Shown: positions 43,592 through 52,516, numbered from the stretch's first letter. The stretch is DNA of 64,000 bases from Streptomyces sp. ISL-96 (GCF_018614035.1 NZ_JAGGPA010000034.1:1-64000); one strand, 5' to 3'. Notes: a model not told the origin generated them from the sequence alone. A program made the numbers and translations.

Positions 43592-44371
43592 ATGAAACAG
43601 GGCGCGGACGCCAAACAGTCTGCCGACGACACGATCGACAACGGCAAAAAGGTCGGCCGCTTCATGCTGAAGCTGTCCGGTGAGGCGTTCGCCGGCGGTG
43701 GAGGGCTCGGCGTCGACCCCGACGTCGTGCACAAGATGGCGCGCGAGATCGCCGCGGTCGTACGCGACGGCGCCGAGATCGCCGTCGTCATCGGCGGCGG
43801 CAACTTCTTCCGTGGTGCCGAGCTCCAGCAGCGCGGCATGGACCGGGCGCGCTCGGACTACATGGGCATGCTCGGTACGGTCATGAACTGCCTCGCACTC
43901 CAGGACTTCCTGGAGAAGGAGGGCATCGACTCCCGCGTCCAGACCGCCATCACCATGGGCCAGGTCGCGGAGCCGTACATCCCTCTGCGCGCCGTACGCC
44001 ACCTGGAGAAGGGCCGCGTCGTCATCTTCGGCGCCGGTATGGGCATGCCCTACTTCTCCACGGACACCACCGCCGCACAGCGCGCCCTGGAGATCGACGC
44101 CGAGGCCCTGCTCATGGGCAAGAACGGTGTGGACGGTGTCTACGACTCCGACCCCAAGAAGAACCCGGACGCGGTGAAGTTCGACGCGCTGGAGTACGGC
44201 GAAGTGCTCGCCCGCGACCTCAAGGTCGCCGACGCCACTGCCATTACCCTCTGCCGCGACAACGCGCTTCCGATCCTTGTCTTCGAGCTGCTGGCCGAGG
44301 GCAATATCGCGCGCGCCGTCAAGGGTGAGAAGATCGGCACTCTCGTGAGCGCACAGGGCACCCGGGCCTGA
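43592..44371 (+). CDS. pyrH: Uridylate kinase PyrH
   Basis: This 259-residue enzyme phosphorylates UMP to UDP. The amino-acid-kinase fold shows RFMLKLSGEAF, VIGGGNFFRGAEL, DYMGMLGTVMN and LLMGKNGVDGVYDSDP. ATG 43592 is preferred because GAGGAG ends 6 nt before it; GTG 43574 is inside that site's upstream region. The N-terminal extension of about 17 residues before the core is short and charged. Confidence 0.96.
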   Translation: MKQGADAKQSADDTIDNGKKVGRFMLKLSGEAFAGGGGLGVDPDVVHKMAREIAAVVRDGAEIAVVIGGGNFFRGAELQQRGMDRARSDYMGMLGTVMNCLALQDFLEKEGIDSRVQTAITMGQVAEPYIPLRAVRHLEKGRVVIFGAGMGMPYFSTDTTAAQRALEIDAEALLMGKNGVDGVYDSDPKKNPDAVKFDALEYGEVLARDLKVADATAITLCRDNALPILVFELLAEGNIARAVKGEKIGTLVSAQGTRA

Positions 44372-44497
44372 TCCGGCAGTGCCCTGTGAGGGGATAGACA
44401 AAGCCCTGGCGGTCGGACACCGTTCAGGAGCAAGACGCGGGTTACGCCGGGCCTGAATGCTGAGTTCCGGCCCCACTCAAGACATGCAGGAGCAGTG

Positions 44498-45055
44498 GTG
44501 ATCGAAGAAATCCTCCTCGAGGCCGAGGAGAAAATGGAGAAGGCCGTCGTGGTGGCCAAGGAGGACTTCGCCGCGATCCGCACCGGCCGTGCGCACCCGG
44601 CGATGTTCAACAAGATCGTGGCCGACTACTACGGTGCGCTGACGCCGATCAACCAGCTCGCCTCGTTCTCGGTCCCCGAGGCGCGCATGGCGATCGTGAC
44701 GCCGTTCGACAAGAGCGCGCTGCGCAACATCGAGCAGGCGATCCGCGACTCCGACCTGGGCGTCAACCCCAGCAACGACGGCAACATCATCCGGGTGACG
44801 TTCCCCGAGCTGACGCAGGACCGCCGCAAGGAGTTCATCAAGGTCGCCAAGACCAAGGCCGAGGACTCCAAGATCTCGATCCGCGCCGTCCGCCGCAAGG
44901 CGAAGGAAACCCTCGACAAGCTCGTCAAGGACAAGGAGTCCGGCGAGGACGAGGTCCGCCGTGCGGAGAAGGAGCTCGACGACACCACCGCGAAGTACGC
45001 CGCGCAGGTGGACGAGTTGCTGAAGCACAAGGAAGCCGAGCTGCTCGAGGTCTGA
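44498..45055 (+). CDS. frr: Ribosome recycling factor
   Basis: This 185-residue protein is the standard length for RRF, which with EF-G splits post-termination ribosomes. It has IRTGRAHPAMFNKI, the ITPFDKSAL-like VTPFDKSALRNIEQAI segment, PSNDGNIIRVTFPELT and RRKAKETLDKL. GTG 44498 lies 5 nt after AGGAG and is preferred to the adjacent GTG at 44495. Its stop overlaps the cdsA start. Confidence 0.97.
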   Translation: MIEEILLEAEEKMEKAVVVAKEDFAAIRTGRAHPAMFNKIVADYYGALTPINQLASFSVPEARMAIVTPFDKSALRNIEQAIRDSDLGVNPSNDGNIIRVTFPELTQDRRKEFIKVAKTKAEDSKISIRAVRRKAKETLDKLVKDKESGEDEVRRAEKELDDTTAKYAAQVDELLKHKEAELLEV

Positions 45056-46053
45056 TGAACGACTCTTCCTGGGGGGCCCCGGCGCGCGGCGGTTACGCCG
45101 CCGCGTGGGGACCCTCCGACCAGGGGCCTGCCCCGGCGGGTCCCGCCTACGATGCGCAGCAGGCCGAGCAGACTCGCCCCATGCCCATCGTGCCGCCCGA
45201 GGAGCCCATGCCTACCCAGCCGACGCCCCCACAGAAGAAGCGTGCGGGGCGGAATCTGCGTGCCGCCATAGGGGTGGGCCTGGGACTCGGCGCGGTGATC
45301 ATCGCGTCGCTGTTCATCTGGAAGGCCGCGTTCGTCGGCGTGATAACGGTCGCCGTGGTGGTCGGTCTGTGGGAGCTGACCTCGCGGCTGGAAGAGCGCA
45401 AGGGCATCAAGGCTCCGCTGGTGCCGCTCGCGGTCGGCGGCGCGGCGATGATCGTGGCCGGGTACGTCAGGGGCGCGGAGGGCGCGTGGGTCGCCATGGC
45501 GCTCACCGCGCTCGCGGTGCTGGTCTGGCGGATGACCGAGTCGCCCGAGGGCTACCTCAAGGACGTTACGGCGGGCATCTTCGCGGCGTTCTACGTACCG
45601 TTCCTGGCGACGTTCGTCGCGATGATGCTGGCGGCCGACGACGGTGCGCAGCGGGTGCTCACCTTCCTGCTGCTGACGGTGGTCAGCGACACCGGGGCGT
45701 ACGCCGTGGGCTGGCGCTTCGGCAAGCACAAACTCGCACCGCGCATCAGCCCCGGGAAGACCCGGGAAGGGCTGGGCGGCGCGGTCGCCTTCGCGATGGC
45801 GGCGGGGGCGCTGTGCATGGAGTTCCTCGTACACGGTGGGACGTGGTGGCAGGGACTGGTGATCGGTTTCGTGGTGGCCGCGAGTGCGACGCTCGGTGAC
45901 CTCGGCGAATCTATGATCAAGCGGGATCTCGGCATCAAGGACATGGGCACGCTGCTCCCGGGCCACGGCGGAATCATGGACCGGCTGGACTCGCTGCTGC
46001 CGACGGCTCCGGTGGTCTGGCTGCTGCTGGTGATCTTCGTGGGTACGGGCTGA
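45055..46053 (+). CDS. cdsA: Phosphatidate cytidylyltransferase CdsA
   Basis: This 332-residue membrane enzyme makes CDP-diacylglycerol for phospholipid synthesis. After a Pro/Gln-rich cytoplasmic N-terminus of about 65 residues there are about eight hydrophobic helices and the CDS signature, GESMIKRDLGIKDMG followed by PGHGGIMDRLDSL, near the C-terminus. The ATG shares a base with the frr stop. A terminator follows at 46098. Confidence 0.95.
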   Translation: MNDSSWGAPARGGYAAAWGPSDQGPAPAGPAYDAQQAEQTRPMPIVPPEEPMPTQPTPPQKKRAGRNLRAAIGVGLGLGAVIIASLFIWKAAFVGVITVAVVVGLWELTSRLEERKGIKAPLVPLAVGGAAMIVAGYVRGAEGAWVAMALTALAVLVWRMTESPEGYLKDVTAGIFAAFYVPFLATFVAMMLAADDGAQRVLTFLLLTVVSDTGAYAVGWRFGKHKLAPRISPGKTREGLGGAVAFAMAAGALCMEFLVHGGTWWQGLVIGFVVAASATLGDLGESMIKRDLGIKDMGTLLPGHGGIMDRLDSLLPTAPVVWLLLVIFVGTG

Positions 46054-46097
46054 CGCCACGCGGCGGTAGCCGCAAAATTGAGCACAGCGTGTGTGAG

Positions 46098-46129
46098 GGG
46101 TCCGTCGTCCACAGGGCGGCGGGCCCTTT
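46098..46129 (+). terminator. Terminator after cdsA
   Basis: Ten-bp arms (GGGTCCGTCG and CGGCGGGCCC, with two G-U pairs) enclose a 9-nt loop and are followed by TTT. It ends the frr-cdsA transcript. Confidence 0.75.
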
Positions 46130-46163
46130 CCGTATGTCTGCGTCACTGGCCGCCTGTGGGCCG

Positions 46164-46300
46164 TCACGTTTCCCGTTGGGCGGGTAGAAACACAGCGCGT
46201 TGCATACCGTGCGCCCGGGCGGACACGTGAGGATCGCCTTCGGTCGGCGTCGGGATGAGTCCAGCCGCCGCCAGTGCGGGCTTCCACTCCTGGATACCGC
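46164..46300 (-). pseudogene. Tyrosine-integrase fragment
   Basis: A short minus-strand frame reads QEWKPALAAAGLIPTPTEGD and continues through a segment like ARAHGMQR before a stop at 46164. The wording closely matches the part of actinomycete integrases just before the HALRHFYASVLLDAG active-site block (typically WKPALxxAGLIP...REHGMHALRH). Start, core-binding domain and catalytic residues are missing. It is a remnant of an integrated element. Confidence 0.5.
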
Positions 46301-46364
46301 CGCCAACACCAGGTGAACGCTCGCCCAGGTACGGAAGAGGGCCAGCGGTACGACGTGATCGAGG

Positions 46365-46598
46365 GTGGCTTCCCGCAGAGCCCTTGAAGGGCGGGATTGG
46401 GTGCGCATCGACGTGTGGCGCACCAACAAAGGACTACAGGCGTACTACGAGCGGCAGGGCTTCACGCACGTGCGAACGGAGAGCCCGGAGCATCGACGCT
46501 CTGGCTGGCTCGCGCAACGCCCAGTCCACGCACTGGCGTTGCCGCATCAGCGGTTGAGGTCGGTCACGACTCGTGACCGACAGACGAGCGACTTCTAG
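46365..46598 (+). pseudogene. C-terminal fragment of a GNAT acetyltransferase
   Basis: The frame contains RIDVWRTNKGLQAYYERQGF, which matches the acetyl-CoA-binding end of GNAT proteins (WxR(L/I)DVWRTNxxLQxYYxRxGFxxVR), followed by THVRTESPEHRRSGWLAQRP. Nothing upstream supplies the N-terminal two thirds. The piece lacks a credible start and is probably a broken gene left in the decayed insertion. Confidence 0.6.
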
Positions 46599-46600
46599 CA

Positions 46601-46815
46601 TCAGCCAGGCATGGCGCTGCCAATCTGGTTACGCAGTGCAATGAGGGCCGCCCTTCGGGCGGGCGACTTCTTGGGCGTGCCGGCCTCGAACTGCGCACCT
46701 CGATGATCTGGGTCGGAGATCTCCTCCAAGCAGCCGATTGATCACGACATCACACCGCGTCGCGGAGCGGCAGCAGCCCGTGGTGGTGACGAGGAACAAG
46801 GCGATGGTCTGCCAT
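46601..46815 (-). pseudogene. Short broken minus-strand gene remnant
   Basis: Two neighbouring frames look coding. One (46601-46741) ends in QFEAGTPKKSPARRAALIAL and a stop; the other (46750-46815) reads MADHRLVPRHHHGLLPLRDA and stops. A frameshift and a stop separate them. I do not recognise the family. It is reported as a probable pseudogene piece inside the 46.1-46.9 kb remnant region. Confidence 0.3.
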
Positions 46816-46948
46816 AGAGCGGATCCGCGATACGGGACTCCGGCGTGAACCCTCCTCCGCCGTTCGGAGCCGGGATTGCCGGTCGCGGAGCACTTTGGCG
46901 CGGCTTAGCCTGAGATCAAGGGTCCTTCGAGCAGAAAGGAACCTCAAG

Positions 46949-47263
46949 ATGCATTTCGTCCTGATCGCGACCCACACTCCGGAAATCTGTCCGACCTCCA
47001 ACGCGACCACGCGCGACCTGTTGCTGAAGACCGCCCCTGACATGCCGAACCTTGCCCAGAAGGCAGGCGTCGACATCGTGGCCGGTCCCTTCGTCAACCG
47101 TGAGCACACGATTGTCGCGGTCGTGCAGTCCGACAAGGTCGAGAATGTCGACCGCTTCCTGATGGAGACTCGTATCCCCCACTGGAACCGCGTCCGTGTG
47201 CTGCCGTCGCTGACCATGGAAGAAGGTCTCACCGAGGTCCAAGCGCAGACGCCGATCTTCTGA
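46949..47263 (+). CDS. Conserved hypothetical protein (104 aa), DUF3303-like
   Basis: ATG 46949 follows AAAGGA with 8 nt. The product (MHFVLIATHTPEICPTSNA, then AQKAGVDIVAGPFVNREHT and FLMETRIPHWNRVRVLPS) is a small soluble alpha/beta protein that looks like a dimeric ferredoxin-like barrel, comparable in plan to the DUF3303-like protein at 530-817. Function is unknown. It lies right after the remnant region, upstream of rlmN. Confidence 0.75.
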   Translation: MHFVLIATHTPEICPTSNATTRDLLLKTAPDMPNLAQKAGVDIVAGPFVNREHTIVAVVQSDKVENVDRFLMETRIPHWNRVRVLPSLTMEEGLTEVQAQTPIF

Positions 47264-47391
47264 CCTTCCGGGCCGGGCCGGGCCCGGGCCGTCCGAGGGT
47301 CACCAATGATGACCAATGACACCCATTGACGACCGCTACGGATTGCTTCCCAGGCTTGTCACGACGCGGGGTCTGCGACACTGGTGAGACC

Positions 47392-48498
47392 ATGCCTGTA
47401 CCTGGAGAACTCACTTTCGTCGCGCCGCGCGGAGCCAAGAAGCCCCCGCGGCACCTCGCCGACCTCACGCCCGCCGAGCGCCGCGAGGCCGTGGCCGCGA
47501 TCGGTGAGAAGCCGTTCCGCGCCAAGCAGCTTTCGCAGCACTACTTCGCGCGGTACGCGCACGACCCGGCGGAGTGGACCGACATCCCCGCCGGCTCGCG
47601 GGAGAAGCTCCAGGCGGAGCTGCTGCCCGAGCTGATGACCGTACTGCGGCATGTCAGCTGCGACGACGACACCACCCGCAAGACCCTGTGGAAGATGCAC
47701 GACGGGACGCTCGTCGAGTCCGTCCTGATGCGCTACCCGGACCGGGTCACCATGTGCATCTCGTCGCAGGCCGGGTGCGGCATGAACTGTCCGTTCTGCG
47801 CCACCGGGCAGGCCGGTCTCGACCGCAACCTGTCGACCGCCGAGATCGTGCACCAGATCGTCGACGGCATGCGCGCGCTGCGCGACGGCGAAGTGCCTGG
47901 CGGCCCCGCGCGGCTGTCCAACATCGTCTTCATGGGCATGGGCGAGCCGCTCGCCAACTACAAGCGGGTGGTCGGTGCGATTCGCCGGCTGACCGATCCG
48001 GAGCCGGACGGGCTCGGGCTGTCGCAGCGCGGCATCACCGTGTCGACCGTGGGCCTGGTGCCCGCGATGCTGCGCTTCTCCGACGAGGGCTTCAAGTGCC
48101 GCCTCGCCGTCTCGCTGCACGCGCCCGACGATGAGCTGCGCGACACCCTCGTGCCGGTCAACACGCGCTGGAAGGTGCGGGAGGTCCTGGACGCGGCATG
48201 GGAGTACGCCGAGAAGTCCGGCCGCCGGATCTCCATCGAGTACGCCCTGATCCGTGACATCAACGACCAGGCGTGGCGCGGTGACCTGCTGGGCCGCCTC
48301 CTCAAGGGCAAGCGGGTGCACGTCAACCTGATCCCGCTCAACCCGACCCCGGGCTCGAAGTGGACCGCGTCCCGTCCCGAGGACGAGAAGGCGTTCGTCG
48401 AGGCGATCGCAGCTCATGGCGTGCCCGTGACCGTACGGGACACCCGTGGCCAGGAGATCGACGGAGCGTGCGGGCAGCTGGCCGCTACGGAGCGATAA
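47392..48498 (+). CDS. rlmN: Dual-specificity 23S rRNA/tRNA adenine C2-methyltransferase RlmN
   Basis: This 368-residue radical SAM enzyme methylates A2503 of 23S rRNA and A37 of some tRNAs. The [4Fe-4S] cluster motif CGMNCPFC gives Cys129, Cys133 and Cys136, and the methyl-carrying Cys360 is in IDGACGQL near the C-terminus. FMGMGEPLANY and PLNPTPGSKW are conserved family segments. ATG 47392 is the start; upstream in-frame sequence is not conserved-looking. Confidence 0.95.
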   Translation: MPVPGELTFVAPRGAKKPPRHLADLTPAERREAVAAIGEKPFRAKQLSQHYFARYAHDPAEWTDIPAGSREKLQAELLPELMTVLRHVSCDDDTTRKTLWKMHDGTLVESVLMRYPDRVTMCISSQAGCGMNCPFCATGQAGLDRNLSTAEIVHQIVDGMRALRDGEVPGGPARLSNIVFMGMGEPLANYKRVVGAIRRLTDPEPDGLGLSQRGITVSTVGLVPAMLRFSDEGFKCRLAVSLHAPDDELRDTLVPVNTRWKVREVLDAAWEYAEKSGRRISIEYALIRDINDQAWRGDLLGRLLKGKRVHVNLIPLNPTPGSKWTASRPEDEKAFVEAIAAHGVPVTVRDTRGQEIDGACGQLAATER

Positions 48499-48531
48499 GG
48501 CCCGTGTAACGTGGGCCGCACATTTACATAT

Positions 48532-48620
48532 TCCGACAGGGGAGCGCCACAGCGCTGAGAGTGCGGTACGCCGCAGACCCTCTGAACCTTGCCCAGGTCA
48601 TTCTGGGTAGGAAGTTCGGT
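48532..48620 (+). promoter_or_regulatory. TPP riboswitch aptamer
   Basis: The core THI-box elements are in order: GGGGAGCGCC, CTGAGA (48555-48560), the P3 arm GTGCGGTACGCCGCA, ACCCTCTGAACCT (48577-48589) and a GGTCATTCTGGGTAGGAAG end. It senses thiamine pyrophosphate and lies 83 bp before thiB. A hairpin at 48637 is the likely expression platform. Confidence 0.92.
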
Positions 48621-48636
48621 CTACTCGAGCTGTTGC

Positions 48637-48663
48637 GCCCTGCCCGTTTTCTGCGGGCAGGGC
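48637..48663 (+). promoter_or_regulatory. Hairpin of the TPP riboswitch expression platform
   Basis: Ten-bp perfect arms (GCCCTGCCCG and CGGGCAGGGC) enclose a T-rich 7-nt loop. No long T-run follows, and the ribosome-binding site AGGAGG lies 28 nt downstream at 48691, so either translation control or a weak terminator is possible. Confidence 0.55.
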
Positions 48664-48702
48664 CGCGTCTCTTCCTGGATGTGCCATCCCAGGAGGAATT
48701 CA

Positions 48703-49797
48703 GTGAGCACCACCAAGAAGTTCGCGGTCACCGCCCTGGCCGCCGCCCTCGGCGTCTCGACGCTCGCGGCGTGCGGGAGCGACAAGGGCGAATCCGCGTC
48801 CGGCGACGGCAAGAAGTCCAAGACCGTCACGCTCGTCAGCCACGACTCCTTCAACGCCTCCGACGCCGTACTGAAGGCATTCACCAAGGAAACCGGCTAC
48901 ACGGTCAAGGTCCTCAAGAGCGGGGACGCGGGCGCCGCCCTCAACCAGGAGATCCTGACCAAGGGCTCCCCGCGCGGCGACGTCTTCTTCGGCGTCGACA
49001 ACACGCTGCTTTCGCGGGCCCTCGACAACGGCATCTTCACGCCGTACGAGGCCAAGGGGCTCAGCGAGGTGCCGGTCGAGCTTCAGCTCGACAAGGGCAA
49101 GCACCGCGTCACGCCCGTCGACACCGGCGACATCTGCGTCAACTACGACAAGAAGTACTTCGCCGACAAGAAGCTCGCGCCGCCGAAGTCCTTCGACGAC
49201 CTGATCAAGCCGGCGTACAAGAACCTCCTCGTCACCGAGAACGCCGCGACCTCGTCGCCCGGCCTCGGCTTCCTGCTCGGCACCGTCGGGCAGTACGGCG
49301 ACGACGGCTGGCAGGGCTACTGGAAGAAGCTCAGGGCCAATGGCGTCAAGGTCGTGGACGGCTGGGAGCAGGCGTACAACGAGGAGTTCTCGGGCTCCGC
49401 GGGCGGTAAGAAGGCGAAGGCCGACCGGCCGCTCGTCGTCTCGTACGCCTCCAGCCCGCCCGTCGAGGTGCTGTACGCCAAGCCGCAGCCCAAGGAGGCG
49501 CCGACCGGCGTCGCGACCGGCACCTGCTTCCGGCAGACGGAGTTCGCCGGGCTGCTGAACGGTGCGAAGAACGAGGAGGGCGGCAAGGCGCTCATCGACT
49601 TCCTCATCGGGAAGAAGTTCCAGGAGGACATGCCGCTGAACATGTTCGTGAACCCGGTGATCAAGGACGCGAAGCTGCCCGAGCTGTTCACGAAGCACGG
49701 CGTGGTCGTCGACAAGCCGCAGACCGTGGCCCCGGACAAGATCGCCGACAACCGTGAGCAGTGGGTCAAGTCGTGGTCCTCGCTCGTCCTGAAGTAA
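48703..49797 (+). CDS. thiB: Thiamine ABC transporter substrate-binding lipoprotein
   Basis: The product has 364 residues. A lipoprotein signal (TTKKFAVTALAAALGVSTLAAC, lipobox LAAC) is followed by a periplasmic-binding-protein fold of the ThiB/TbpA type: KTVTLVSHDSFNASD, GDVFFGVDNTLLSRAL, VDTGDICVNYDKKYF. GTG 48703 lies 6 nt after AGGAGG. It binds thiamine or its phosphates outside the membrane and hands them to ThiP. A TPP riboswitch precedes it, which supports the substrate assignment. Confidence 0.93.
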   Translation: MSTTKKFAVTALAAALGVSTLAACGSDKGESASGDGKKSKTVTLVSHDSFNASDAVLKAFTKETGYTVKVLKSGDAGAALNQEILTKGSPRGDVFFGVDNTLLSRALDNGIFTPYEAKGLSEVPVELQLDKGKHRVTPVDTGDICVNYDKKYFADKKLAPPKSFDDLIKPAYKNLLVTENAATSSPGLGFLLGTVGQYGDDGWQGYWKKLRANGVKVVDGWEQAYNEEFSGSAGGKKAKADRPLVVSYASSPPVEVLYAKPQPKEAPTGVATGTCFRQTEFAGLLNGAKNEEGGKALIDFLIGKKFQEDMPLNMFVNPVIKDAKLPELFTKHGVVVDKPQTVAPDKIADNREQWVKSWSSLVLK

Positions 49798-51476
49798 TCA
49801 AGGCGAAGGCGAAGGCGACCAGAGACGTGCGCGGGAGCGCGGTGCGGTTCGGTCTCCTGACCGTGCCCGTCGCGTTCTTCGCGGCCTTCTTCGCCTATCC
49901 CGTGGCCGCGATCGTCGGCCGCGGGCTCAAGGTGGACGGCGTCTGGCAGTTCGGCCGGATCGGTGAGGTGCTCGGCGATCCGCACATCACCGGTGTCCTG
50001 TGGTTCACCACCTGGCAGGCGCTCGCCTCGACAGCGCTGACGCTGCTGATCGCCCTTCCGGCGGCGTACGTCTTCGCGCGGCTCGACTTCCCCGGCAAGC
50101 AGCTGCTGCGCGCGGTGATCACTGTGCCGTTCGTGCTGCCGACGGTCGTCGTAGGGACGGCGTTCCTGGCGCTGCTCGGGCGGGGCGGGCTGCTGGACGA
50201 GGGGTGGGGCGTACGGCTCGACACGACCGTGTGGGCGATCCTGCTCGCCCACGTCTTCTTCAACTACGCAGTGGTCGTACGGACCGTGGGCGGCCTGTGG
50301 TCGCAGCTCGACCCGCGCCAGGAAGAGGCCGCGCGGGTGCTCGGCGCGGGGCGGTTCGCCGCCTGGCGGCGGGTGACGCTGCCGGCGCTTGTGCCGGCCG
50401 TGGCGGCCGCCGCGCTGATGGTCTTCCTGTTTACGTTCACCTCCTTCGGCATCGTGCAGATCCTCGGCGGGCCCGCCTACTCCACCCTGGAGGTGGAGAT
50501 CTACCGGCAGACCGCGCAGTTCCTGGACCTGCCGACCGCGGCCGTGCTCACGCTGGTGCAGTTCGCTGCGGTGGGCGCGATCCTCGCCGTACACGCGTGG
50601 ACCGTACGGCGCAGGGAGAGCGCGCTGAAGCTGGTCGACGCGGCGCAGACCTCGCGGCCGCCGCGCGGGGCCGGGCAGTGGGCGCTGCTCGGTGGGGTGC
50701 TGGCGACGGTGGTGCTGTTGATCCTGGTGCCGCTCGGGGTGCTCGTCGAGCGGTCGGTGGACGGGCCCGACGGGTACGGGTTCGGGTACTACCGGGCGCT
50801 TCAGTCGGCGGCCGCGAGCGGGGGCACGTTCCTCGTACCGCCGCTGGAGGCGGTGTGGAATTCGCTCCAGTACGCCCTGGTGGCCACCGCCATCGCGCTG
50901 GTCGTCGGCGGGCTCGCGGCGGCGGCCCTGACGCGGCGGGCGGGGCGGCTGGTGCGCGGGTTCGACGCGCTGCTGATGCTGCCGCTGGGGGTTTCGGCGG
51001 TGACGGTGGGGTTCGGTTTTCTCATCACGCTCGACCGGCCGCCGCTGGATCTGCGGACGTCGTGGATCCTGGTGCCGCTGGCTCAGGCGCTGGTGGGTGT
51101 GCCGTTCGTCGTACGGACGATGCTGCCCGTACTGCGGGCGGTCGACGCGCGGCTGCGCGAGGCGGCGGCGGTGCTCGGGGCCTCGCCGCTGCGGGCGTGG
51201 CGGGAGGTCGACCTGCCGATGGTGCGGCGGGCGCTGCTGGTCGCCGCCGGGTTCGCGTTCGCCGTATCGCTGGGCGAATTCGGGGCGACCGTCTTCATCG
51301 CGCGGCCCGACAATCCGACGCTGCCGGTGGCCGTGGCGCGGCTGCTGGGGCGGGCGGGGGATTTGAACTACGGGCAGGCGATGGCCCTGAGCACGATTTT
51401 GATGGTGGTGTGCGCGGTGTCGCTGCTGGTGCTTGAGCGGATGCGGCCCGACCGATCCGGATCCGGGGAGTTCTGA
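49761..51476 (+). CDS. thiP: Thiamine ABC transporter permease (fused two-domain)
   Basis: This 571-residue membrane protein has about 12 helices and two BPD-transport permease modules, each with the EAA-type loop (EEAARVLGAGRFAAWRRVTLP near 190 and REAAAVLGASPLRAWREVDLP near 475). That tandem fusion is the ThiP layout. The frame overlaps the thiB end by 37 bp; GTG 49761 or GTG 49773 may be the true start, and neither has a strong ribosome-binding site. Translation is probably coupled to thiB. Confidence 0.9.
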   Translation: MGQVVVLARPEVIKAKAKATRDVRGSAVRFGLLTVPVAFFAAFFAYPVAAIVGRGLKVDGVWQFGRIGEVLGDPHITGVLWFTTWQALASTALTLLIALPAAYVFARLDFPGKQLLRAVITVPFVLPTVVVGTAFLALLGRGGLLDEGWGVRLDTTVWAILLAHVFFNYAVVVRTVGGLWSQLDPRQEEAARVLGAGRFAAWRRVTLPALVPAVAAAALMVFLFTFTSFGIVQILGGPAYSTLEVEIYRQTAQFLDLPTAAVLTLVQFAAVGAILAVHAWTVRRRESALKLVDAAQTSRPPRGAGQWALLGGVLATVVLLILVPLGVLVERSVDGPDGYGFGYYRALQSAAASGGTFLVPPLEAVWNSLQYALVATAIALVVGGLAAAALTRRAGRLVRGFDALLMLPLGVSAVTVGFGFLITLDRPPLDLRTSWILVPLAQALVGVPFVVRTMLPVLRAVDARLREAAAVLGASPLRAWREVDLPMVRRALLVAAGFAFAVSLGEFGATVFIARPDNPTLPVAVARLLGRAGDLNYGQAMALSTILMVVCAVSLLVLERMRPDRSGSGEF

Positions 51477-51481
51477 TTCTG

Positions 51482-52510
51482 ATGCTGCGGCTGGACGGGG
51501 CGACCGTACGGTTCGGGAAGCGGGCGGCGCTCGACTCCGTGGACCTGGAGGTCGCCGACCACGAGATCGTGTGCGTGCTCGGGCCGAGCGGCAGCGGGAA
51601 GTCCACGCTGCTGCGGGTGGTCGCGGGGTTGCAGGCGGCGGACGCCGGGCGGGTGCTGCTCGACGGGCGCGACCAGCGCGGGGTGCCGGTGCACCGGCGG
51701 GGGGTTGGGCTGATGTTCCAGGATCATCAGCTCTTCCCGCAGCGGGATGTCGGCGGGAACGTCGCCTTCGGGCTGCGGATGCGGGGGCAAGGCAAGGCGG
51801 AACAGGCGCGGCGGGTCGGTGAGCTGCTGGAGATGGTCGGCCTGCCGGGCGCGGGGCGGCGCGCGATCAGCACGCTGTCGGGCGGTGAGCAGCAGCGGGT
51901 CGCGCTGGCGCGGGCGCTGGCTCCGGAACCGAAGCTGCTGATGCTGGACGAGCCGCTGGGGCAGCTGGACCGGGGCTTGCGTGAGCGGCTTGTCGTGGAG
52001 CTGCGTCAGCTTTTCGGGCGGCTGGGTACGACGGTGCTTGCCGTGACGCACGACCAGGGCGAGGCGTTCGCGCTCGCCGACCGGGTGGTGGTCATGCGGG
52101 AGGGGCGGATCGCGCAGACCGGTACGCCGCTGGAGGTCTGGCAGCGGCCGGCCTCCGAGTTCGTCGCGCGCTTTCTGGGCTTCGACAATGTGGTGGCGGC
52201 GACGGTCAGTGGCGAGGCGGCCGACACGGTGTGGGGCAAGATCCCTGTCCCGGCGGGGACGGCGCAGGGGGAGGCGCGGCTCCTGGTCCGGCCGGCGGGC
52301 GTCAGGATGGTTCCGGCCGAGGACGGGCTGCCGTGCGTGGTGACGGGGCGGACTTTCCGGGGCAACCATGTCGCCGTACTGCTGCAGCCGATGGGCGCGC
52401 CGCTGCTGGAGGCGGAGTGCGCGCTGCGGGACGCGCCGGAGCTGGGGGCGCGGGTGGGGGTCGCTTTCGCGGCGGAGGAGGTCGTGGTGCTGGCGGAGCC
52501 CTCCGAGTAG
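51482..52510 (+). CDS. thiQ: Thiamine ABC transporter ATP-binding protein
   Basis: The product has 342 residues. The ATPase domain has Walker A GPSGSGKST, Q-loop FQDHQLFPQ, signature LSGGEQQRV, Walker B LLMLDEP and H-loop THD. A C-terminal TOBE-like domain (about 235-340) makes it longer than Proteobacterial ThiQ and similar to other actinobacterial importers. ATG 51482 lies 5 bp after the thiP stop. It powers import of thiamine with thiB and thiP. Confidence 0.92.
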   Translation: MLRLDGATVRFGKRAALDSVDLEVADHEIVCVLGPSGSGKSTLLRVVAGLQAADAGRVLLDGRDQRGVPVHRRGVGLMFQDHQLFPQRDVGGNVAFGLRMRGQGKAEQARRVGELLEMVGLPGAGRRAISTLSGGEQQRVALARALAPEPKLLMLDEPLGQLDRGLRERLVVELRQLFGRLGTTVLAVTHDQGEAFALADRVVVMREGRIAQTGTPLEVWQRPASEFVARFLGFDNVVAATVSGEAADTVWGKIPVPAGTAQGEARLLVRPAGVRMVPAEDGLPCVVTGRTFRGNHVAVLLQPMGAPLLEAECALRDAPELGARVGVAFAAEEVVVLAEPSE

Positions 52511-52516
52511 TGACGC

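Noticed and set aside
46320..46429. Minus-strand LDHVVPL segment resembling an HNH endonuclease core
   Set aside because: Only seven residues match and no Cys/His ligands follow; the DNA is better explained by the other remnants.
45974..46429. A 151-codon minus-strand ORF after cdsA
   Set aside because: It crosses the cdsA terminator and has no domain; the integrase fragment lies in a different frame.
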